Shown: piece after piece, positions 56,925-64,000 of the stretch
Numbering within the stretch: the stretch's first letter is position 1
Layout: each line of letters starts with the position of its first letter
Assembly (NCBI GenBank): GCA_011033025.1
Contig: WFMF01000142.1
Coordinates: 124,001-188,000, forward strand
Direction: 5' to 3'
Source of the DNA: Beroe forskalii
Lineage: Eukaryota; Ctenophora; Nuda; Beroida; Beroidae
Length of the DNA: 64,000 bases
Program-made: the position numbers and the translations under genes
The notes under the pieces: generated by a model
Told to the model about the DNA's origin: nothing
Databases searched by the model: none
What the model saw: the letters and a program-made list of their open reading frames with translations, nothing else

Positions 56925-57996
56925 AGGTCTTCCTATGGTTTCATCGTTTGTGACTTCTGGCGAGGATTTCTTCCTTTGGGTCTAATTTCAAAAATTCATT
57001 CTCTGAAAGTTGAAAGGAATAATAAGTGATTTTCACCATTCAGCCGTACCTATCCACAACAAACCTAAATTAAATGATTAGGTTTGTGGGCATGAAACCA
57101 CGAGTCTCCCCGAGCTAGGTATTAACTTACCAAATATCTCTAATTTCGTGGATTCCTGAAGCTAGAAAAGGTAGAATTGAAGGCACAATACGATTTCATA
57201 AGCACATTATTTCACTCTGTACCAGGTGGCATCCACTTTTCACACTTTGTGACTTGATTTCTGTTGCTCACCCAGTTTTTTATTATGATATTTTGAAAAT
57301 ATTGTTGAACAGGTAAAAAGTAACATTCTATTTAGAATTGTTAAATATCCAAGGATTCGAGCTTCCACACTATCGAATTTCCCTCATGAATGTGATTCTG
57401 GACTTGGGAGCATGGCTGTAATCGCGATTCCGGCAATTTACCATCCATTGTTATAGTGGCTACGATTCCTGCACTGAAATTTGAAACTTTTACCCGCTAC
57501 GTCGGTTCTAGGGTACATCAAACCCATTAAATAAAGTGGGATGTTGCGCTTTCCTTAATACTTTAATACCCCGGATATTGTAAACCTATCTTTAGTATAA
57601 TTGCTCCTCCTCTGTGAACCTGGGAGTTCTAGTTTTCCATCTTTCGTTGTTGGAATGTTGGACTCGTTCTCATACCCGATGACCCTGTGGAACACTTGCA
57701 CTGTGGTCCAGAAGCTCCTAAGCTGAGTGACTAGTGATCTAATTCCTGATCTACAGCAGGAAATTCCTTCGCTTCTAAATTTCTGATTCTACTTTGTACC
57801 CGTACTGTTGACGACTCAATATAGGTGCGACGTAGACTCCCTTGTGCAGTTATTTCAGTATTTATCTTGAATATTTTATCATTTTGGCAGCTGCTTTGCA
57901 AAACGCAATAACTTGTTCAATTGCATGAAAACGAAGATGTAAATTGCATGAAAAGGAAGATGTAAATGAATAACTTCTCATAGCAAACCCGCTCGC
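56925..57996. other. Intronic or intergenic, no feature seen
   Basis: Ordinary AT-rich sequence between candidate first exons 1 and 2. A duplicated phrase near 57925-57965 (TGCATGAAAACGAAGATGTAAA and a second near-copy) is the only local repeat. Confidence 0.45.
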
Positions 57997-58065
57997 ATGA
58001 AGTTTGGCAGGAAAAAGTCCCTTCATTGGTTCGGCCGGGATTCATCCGCAAAGTACAAGGAGATT
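57997..58065 (+). CDS. Candidate alternative first exon 2 (23 codons, phase 0)
   Basis: ATG opens MKFGRKKSLHWFGRDSS and ends KYKEI at a consensus donor, ATT|GTGAGT. Like exons 1 and 3 it is short, basic and ends in phase 0, so all three could be joined to the same downstream acceptor. No stop lies between ATG and donor. It could also be an internal exon, but an upstream acceptor is not obvious. Confidence 0.5.
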
Positions 58066-58539
58066 GTGAGTATACCGTCATAAGTATTATCACCTATTTG
58101 TAATCCAGCCGGTGATAATGTGACATGTTCGCATGAAATAATGTTCAAATGAAATCCCTACGTCCCACGGTCACAGTTATAAGGATTATGGTTATTAACT
58201 TATTAAGGTTAGGGTTACCGGTTAGGATAATAGAATATTGGGTTCTATGTCCATCAAAATTTGATAATTTAATGAATCGACCCCAAGTGTCAGATGGGGC
58301 TTAATTACCTACATTTAGTGCTTTAATTTCGGATCGGGCTTAAACAGCCCTCTTAGCATATAATGAGGTCGTGTTAACATGGCTTCATTGTTCTTTCATA
58401 TACTAATTTGCTTATGAAGACAATAAAAAGTAAAAACAGATTTAGCTATTTATAGTCAAACTCCAGATTCCAAATAAATTTCAGAATTTTGTAGTGAATC
58501 TATACAAAATTAATCAGATCTGCAATCAGCGATTAAAAA

Positions 58540-59832
58540 TTATATAATAAGCTCAGTGAATAATAAATAATTCACGTCTACTTCAAATTCCCAACCCATC
58601 CGTTTGATCAATTTAGCGCAATGTTTATTAATAAGTTTTACTTTTTCAATATCCCATGTTTTATCAGTAAGATAACGCCATTTTTCCAGCACTTCCCTTG
58701 AATTTTTGATTGTGTTTAGCGATCCACCTGCTGATTTATCTTTATTTTCTTCGGCTCCACTTTCATCCTTCAAAGTATCCTTTGATACAATGTATTGTCT
58801 GACTGCTTCAGTCATCTTCAGTCCCACGAATGAATAGATCTTATCGGCATATTCCGCTGTGTTGGCACTCAGTTCATCGTGTGTTACTCGCATATATCTG
58901 CCTTCCAACCAACGAACTGAATCCCCATAGTCTATGTCTCTAAGATAGCTATCACATTCTGTTTGTATCTCAATTCCGAGCTTTTCAAAAGTTTCATTTT
59001 TTGTCCAGTCCAAGCGATTTCTGGATGCCTGAAAGATTTCCTTGAAGCCCGATCTAGACCTAAATAAAGCTCTGGGATCTCGTATCAGGTGTATAACCCG
59101 GACATCTGCTTCCCGGATCCCCGATATGAGATCCAGATCCTGGATCCTTCTCAGTCGGATAACTTTCAGTGCGACAGCGGCCCGGTTCCGGCAGTGATGC
59201 TGCCTCACTTTCTCAATAGGCAGTCCCTGCCAGTAGTCCTGTTTATCCTCGCATGTCTCTGACCCAAAGAGGAACTTGTTTTCCTCTGGGGTGGACCCGC
59301 ATCGCCAGTGTTTGTTCATGACGTATAAAAACACACTAGCAGGAATGGAGCAGTTGTGTAAGGTTTGTTGGAGGACGAGCATGTTAAGTTCGTCTGGTGT
59401 GTGTCGGGATTGTGATCCCGATATCAGTCCCGAAGTTAGCGTCCGTTTCATCCCTGTCGGATGGAATGACTCAAAATCGTATAAAACATCCCCGTTTTGG
59501 TTGAACAGCTCGCCCAAAAACGTTGAGCCAGATCTAAACTTGCAGACAATTACGATAACTTTAGGTTTCTCTGGTAGCGGTAAGCTGAAAGCTGGATCCG
59601 GTTTCCTTGGGAGTATTCGTTGAAACTTCGTCAGAACGCCCGTGATGAAAGGAAGGAAAAGGAGAATACCCTTAGTTCCCGTCCGTGTCATATTTTCATA
59701 ACTCTTGGAGTTCGGAGCACCTGAATTATATATGAGATTTTGTCCTTCCTCAATCGCTTTTTCGTTCAAAAAAGGCAATGAGGAAGGGTTGGAAAAGATC
59801 AAGTGATTTGTGGGAGTTTTGTGAATACCCAT
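58540..59832 (-). CDS. Carbohydrate sulfotransferase (Golgi, PAPS-dependent), single exon
   Basis: One uninterrupted frame of 430 codons. The family moves sulfate from PAPS to sugar hydroxyls of glycans in the Golgi lumen. The 5'-phosphosulfate loop is KFRSGSTFLGELF (about residues 97-109) and the 3'-phosphate site is VIHLIRDPRALFRSR (about 247-261), both intact. A hydrophobic anchor, GILLFLPFITGVL, follows the Met at residue 48, which makes that Met (59691) a better start for a type II membrane protein than the first one. Length from there is typical of CHST1/3-like enzymes. The gene is intronless and lies between, and antisense to, candidate first exons 2 and 3. Confidence 0.92.
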   Translation of the reverse strand: MGIHKTPTNHLIFSNPSSLPFLNEKAIEEGQNLIYNSGAPNSKSYENMTRTGTKGILLFLPFITGVLTKFQRILPRKPDPAFSLPLPEKPKVIVIVCKFRSGSTFLGELFNQNGDVLYDFESFHPTGMKRTLTSGLISGSQSRHTPDELNMLVLQQTLHNCSIPASVFLYVMNKHWRCGSTPEENKFLFGSETCEDKQDYWQGLPIEKVRQHHCRNRAAVALKVIRLRRIQDLDLISGIREADVRVIHLIRDPRALFRSRSGFKEIFQASRNRLDWTKNETFEKLGIEIQTECDSYLRDIDYGDSVRWLEGRYMRVTHDELSANTAEYADKIYSFVGLKMTEAVRQYIVSKDTLKDESGAEENKDKSAGGSLNTIKNSREVLEKWRYLTDKTWDIEKVKLINKHCAKLIKRMGWEFEVDVNYLLFTELII

Positions 59833-59904
59833 AACTCTTCAAGCTGAAAAGGAGATTATGCACCGATCAGAACAACATTCAAGTACGAAAAACTTATAAA
59901 ATAC

Positions 59905-60070
59905 AATATAGACACGCGCCTCTCGGGTCCACCTTGGGATACTGTCCGAGGGATGTACCTGGTACCGGTTTTGGCCCGAGTTAAGGGCGTGGTTCCAAAA
60001 TTATATCGGACGATCAGGCAAGTGTCTCTATGTATAAATTATGGACCTGCATCACGCATGTCGCATGAGA
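59905..60070. repeat. Dispersed repeat related to 61255-61430
   Basis: GACACGCGCC, then CCGAGGGATGTACC, and an ATCAGGCA box occur in the same order at 61258-61360 (GACACGCGCC, CCGAGGAATGTATCC, ATCAGGCACG); a third partial copy near 60855-60925 has AAAACGTCAGAGGGTTC, as does 61398. The identity is patchy, so these are old copies. Confidence 0.55.
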
Positions 60071-60399
60071 CAATTCCTTAGAGTAGTAATTTTCAACGCA
60101 TTAAAAAACCGTGCCATAAAAGTGCCCGGATTCGACTTCTAAACTCAACCTCATGGAACAAATAAAGAGCAAAGATCTGTTACTGTACTACTATGTTTTT
60201 AGTATGAACCCATCAACGGGGAAAACTGCCCTGTTGACAGTACATATCACTTCTATTTCCCATCACCGAGATGCTTAGACGCGCTTTTCTCATGGAGAAA
60301 TGTGTGATTATGAAAGCTGTACTGGTGCTTTAATAAATGATATGATTCATGAAGCGAATAATTGACATGTACATGTCAATTAAGCGAGGGTTTAAACCA

Positions 60400-60851
60400 A
60401 TACCTTATTGGCATTTATTTAGCCGGTCTTTTTAACCTGGCCCTTTTTTAACCGGCCCTGTAATGTGGACAAAAATCGAATCATTTTTTAACCATTTTAA
60501 CTGGCCCCTTGGACAGAATTTTTCAAGCAGTTGCCAAACCAAGAAATTTTTGCTCAAAAATAGCAACGAAAACGAACTAATACTTTGTAAATTGCATCAA
60601 AAGAACCTCAATCCCAGTCTATAATATCATGATTTAGGTCATTATCTTTGTCGTATAATCTTATGATGACGGTCAAATGAATTTAAACTATACATAAGCC
60701 AAGTAAGAAAAGTTTCGTCTGACTAAAATTAACTGGCCTTTAATTTAATCGACCTCACTTTAAGCGGCCTTTTTCTAAACCGGCCCTTCGACAAAAATCT
60801 CAAAGTCGTTTTGTCCTTACTGGCCGGTTAAAAAAGGGACCAATAAGGTAT
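60400..60851. mobile_element. MITE-like element with ATACCTTATTGG ends
   Basis: ATACCTTATTGG at 60400 and CCAATAAGGTAT ending at 60851 are inverted. Next to them AGCCGGTCTTTTTAAC and GGCCGGTTAAAAAAGGGACC pair as well, and the inside repeats AACCGGCCC and ACTGGCC motifs. It has no open frame. It interrupts the older dispersed repeat. Confidence 0.7.
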
Positions 60852-61254
60852 ATGGACACAATCAGGAAAGTGTATCGGTATTATAATAGACCCTTGTGAA
60901 AACGTCAGAGGGTTCTATATCAAGAAAGATGCACATACTGTTGAAAATAGACAGACTACGCTGCACTGTCACGTCATCCTAAAAGCAGTGGGTATTCCGT
61001 GAGTACACTTATACACTGACACAGTTGTAGGCAGGTATAAAACATTTTTATAAGCAAACAATTTCATGAAATACGGAGCCTTATAATTAGTTAATTAGAG
61101 CTTGTTTTAGTGACCATGTTCACTGCGAAATTTAGCCGTGATTCAAAACTGATTATGTGAAGGGGCATTTCATAATTAAGCGATGAATCTGAACGAGAGT
61201 CAAGTCATCTGAATCGAGTACGAGAAAATTCTTTGGTCTGGCTATATTATAAAA

Positions 61255-61430
61255 TACATGGACACGCGCCCATTGGGTCAATTTTTGGAAACTTCCCGAG
61301 GAATGTATCCGATTTTAACCCGAAGGGCGAGCCGGCGAGGTCATAACCAATATCGACCCAATCAGGCACGTATTAAAGACATGAGACATCGATGAAAACG
61401 TCAGAGGGGTCCATGATAGTAAAACAATTA
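61255..61430. repeat. Dispersed repeat, second copy
   Basis: Matches 59905-60070 in order and orientation through the CACGCGCC, CCGAGG-ATGTA and ATCAGGCA boxes, followed by GAAAACGTCAGAGGGGTCC. No ends recognised. Confidence 0.55.
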
Positions 61431-61994
61431 ATTCATTTAATAATTAATGAAAACCGGACGTCGTACCATATACAGCAAACCCAAAACTGGATGCATCACA
61501 AAATAATCTGGTGAATCGAAGTTGGAAGTTGAATAAAATGGGCCCTCCACAAATTATTCACTAGTTCTACTCGCTCATCGTTTGGTAAATTAGCAGAAAT
61601 CATAAACTTATTGATTATTCTGAATTCCGATCGTGCAAAATCAGCTGTAAGTGAAAGTAAACTTGATATTAAAGTTAAATAATAGAGATAGCAACTTCAT
61701 AACGCGACACAATTCCACTTTTAACAGGCCCCTTAGATAATTGCCATCAAAGCATTTAAGTTATTAAGATACCTAAATTATAAGATACCTAAAATGTTAA
61801 ATTAGTTGGTACGGCATGTCAATTATTTTGTAAGTGGATCTTTTGGAGCAAAGTTAATAACACAACGCTGGATAGAGAGTGTGAATACTTGCCGATTGTA
61901 TAGGTATATCCTTAGTCGAGGTCAAATGTACGTACACTCGCCCTCTCAGAAATATGGACCATGTCATTGATGATCTACATACAACTAAGCCCAT

Positions 61995-62275
61995 GCCAAG
62001 GTTTTTAAATACGTACTATTTTTTCGAATACGGCAACAAATACCATACGCATTTTTCCCTGAAAATTACTTTATTTTGTTGGGAGTGCAATAATCAGCCA
62101 AAATGCATCTTTCAACTTATATGATTGATTTTTATTGCCATATTATGCGCGAAAACGTCGCGCGCGCACTTTTTCGCGTATTTAATTAACAACCCCTCTT
62201 CAGACCTTATCGCGTATTTTTTTCTCCAGGAGCGAAAACGCCCTTTTTCACGATATTTGCACGCAAATGGAATTT
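61995..62275. repeat. Dispersed repeat family, copy 2
   Basis: Shares with 50715-51070 the boxes AAATACGTACTATTTTTTCG, GTCGCGCGCGCACTTTTTCG, CGCGTATTTTTTTC and ATATTTGCACGCAAAT in the same order. Confidence 0.65.
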
Positions 62276-63427
62276 CGAAAATTTCACATTATCCACTTTG
62301 TAGCTCATGAAAAACATTATTCGTATCAAAGAAGCTAAGAAGAAGATGTTGTACTTCTGCTCTTATATGTACAACGAGTGCATGAAGTGAAGAGGAACGC
62401 TAATTAAATTTCTTCAGAAGTCGTAAAAGAGCGCAAGGCTGAAGAGTTGAGTGGATTGTAGCGAAAAATTGTGAATGAATATCTGCTGTGTATTGCTCAA
62501 ATTATGTAAAAGTGGTAGGCTCATCAAAAGAATGAGCTCGCAGTGTTTGGGTATCAGAAGACGAATGCTGAATCAGCTGAGTGTACGCTTGGAATGATGT
62601 GGAAGGCAATCCCTGCAATCAGCGCTTGAAATCATCTTCGGACTGCGAATTATTTGCTTTGATAAATAAATACAATCCTCCCTATTGTCATCCATCAAAG
62701 GAACCTCGTTGGAAACGCATCATGATGACCCGGCTGTCCCTCCCCCTCATGGCATATCCAGGTATAATAAATGAGTACCTTATCACTGACTTTTAGAGCT
62801 GTGCTAAAGACTGCCGAGCCATACCGATCTAAATGAGAAGGTATTAATTGACTTTGACTTTGTGTCGCACCGAGAAATTTGAGAGCTCCAGGGTATCATC
62901 AGATATAACACGCGGAGAGAATTATTAACTGGAAGTCTTCTTTGAATTTCTAAACCCTGAGCTGGTACAGACTATAAGATGAAAGTTAGAATGTCTCTCA
63001 CGGTAATCTAAAGCCTACATTATGTCATTGTGATACAGAAAACATTAAAATATGTTCAAACGTAATGCTCAAATTTTAGAACTTTGAACATATTACGTCT
63101 CGATGGGAAATGCTAATAACGTGTGATCCCCAGCCTCTGCACATTTCACTCCCAGCCACTGACGTAAGACACACTCCCCCTCTAAAGCTACCAGTTGTTA
63201 CTTAACAAGTTCCCACTCCCAGCACACATGTGATCTGGTCCAACATGCGAGTATGTTATTCAGGTAATCTAAGTAAAACCTAATAATGTCCACCTTATTG
63301 CGGGTATTGTGTTTCAGTATGTGTCCCCCCGTTGCCAAGCGTCAAGTTGTATCCCTTTGCTCAGCAGTTTTCTGGTCTTTATAGTTCATATTATACCTAA
63401 AAGTACCTATATTCATCTTGTGGTGGG
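62276..63427. other. No gene seen; upstream region of candidate first exon 3
   Basis: A short open stretch with an ATG near 62722 and a possible donor at 62762 exists but ends in a different phase from the other candidate exons. The pyrimidine- and C-rich 63120-63240 segment could be promoter or 5' UTR. Nothing firm. Confidence 0.4.
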
Positions 63428-63502
63428 ATGAAAAAGTTGAAAGGCAATGTTCGGAACTTCTTCGCTAAGATACGACCGACAGCAGCCATTCAGCCGTCCA
63501 AG
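63428..63502 (+). CDS. Candidate alternative first exon 3 (25 codons, phase 0)
   Basis: ATG opens MKKLKGNVRNFFAKIRP and ends IQPSK at TCCAAG|GTGAGC, phase 0. It is short and basic, on the same strand as the exons at 56436 and 57997. The next exon is not in the window. Confidence 0.5.
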
Positions 63503-63769
63503 GTGAGCCCTTTCCCAGGTGTCGAGCTTCCAATAAGCTGTCGATATCAAGATTTTCAATGTAGGAACTAAGAACTGCAGTTCTTAGTACTGTTATTGAC
63601 TTAGTACTTATGGTAAGTGGTTAGATTTTCTGGATGAGTAGAAACTGTTAAGGTTTCAGGTTTTTTGGTGCAATATCCGCCGACCACACACCCCTACACC
63701 GCCGGCCGCCGGGGGAGGGTGGCGGCAATTACTTTCTTTTGCGGAGTACTCCCTGAGACTCATCAGGCA

Positions 63770-63840
63770 GGCCCATAGCCAGAGCACTGCGCAGCGAGCA
63801 AGCTAAGGCTGGGGTCTGGGGTTTGATTCTGTTTTTCTGT
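63770..63840 (+). repeat. Possible tRNA-like SINE head
   Basis: GGCCCATAGCCAGAGCACT and a B-box-like GGGGTTTGATTCTG lie at tRNA-like spacing, but the acceptor and anticodon stems do not pair convincingly. A C/G-rich stretch precedes it. Probably a decayed tRNA-derived SINE. Confidence 0.3.
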
Positions 63841-64000
63841 CTGCAGAAACTATAGAAATATCTCCATGACTCAATCTTCACAGTTTTACTACCAACAAGA
63901 CATCATACTTGTTTATAAACAGCTTCCTCCACTACTGAGTATTTGCCGGTGAAGCATAATCTAATCCTGAGTAGTGAGTACATTCCCAATCAAACTCAGC

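Noticed and set aside
62722-62761. Fourth alternative first exon
   Set aside because: Its possible donor leaves a different phase from the three phase-0 exons, and the frame continues past it.

Overview
The window looks like nuclear DNA of an animal, probably a soft-bodied marine invertebrate; I cannot name the species. Genes are split by short GT-AG introns. The recognisable ones are ordinary metazoan families (ING, EXD2, CZIB/DUF866, TSNAXIP1, SKICH inositol 5-phosphatase, carbohydrate sulfotransferase), and they sit in AT-rich DNA full of DNA transposons, LINE pieces, foldback elements and minisatellites. No prokaryotic features, tRNA genes or rRNA genes were found.

Layout. 1-2.5 kb: part of an unrecognised glycosylated-ectodomain gene (minus). 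4.7-7.5 kb: 3' half of an inositol polyphosphate 5-phosphatase with a C-terminal SKICH domain (minus). 8.2-10.5 kb: a large 16/17-bp minisatellite complex with two kinds of duplicated spacer. 10.9-11.9 kb: a broken AlkB-bearing mobile-element fossil. 12.4-14.0 kb: a MULE transposase with a FLYWCH finger. 14.4-18.2 kb and 41.9-49.3 kb: the two arms of a large inverted duplication, each carrying an ING-type PHD-finger gene and, tail-to-tail with it, a weaker two-exon candidate gene. The right arm is split by a 3.7-kb DNA transposon and the left ING intron by a 151-bp element; in both cases the other arm preserves the empty site. Between the arms (18.2-41.9 kb) lie TSNAXIP1 (minus), then on the plus strand EXD2-like copy A, EXD2-like copy B, an unrecognised low-complexity protein gene and CZIB. 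49.6-54.6 kb: a multi-hairpin element, a dispersed repeat and a 48-bp tandem array split by an internally deleted LINE. 56.4-63.5 kb: three short ATG-containing exons on the plus strand, all ending in phase 0, with a single-exon carbohydrate sulfotransferase on the opposite strand among them.

How it fits together. The genes are not a pathway. The strongest story is structural: the inverted arms hold two ING genes that differ almost only at synonymous sites, so both are under purifying selection, and the pair flanks a 23.6-kb block that could invert by recombination. A second theme is intronic minisatellites built from copies of the neighbouring splice junction, seen at a donor (gene at 1-2.5 kb) and at an acceptor (EXD2 copy A). 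A third is the set of three phase-0 candidate first exons at the right end, which suggests one downstream gene with interchangeable N-termini.
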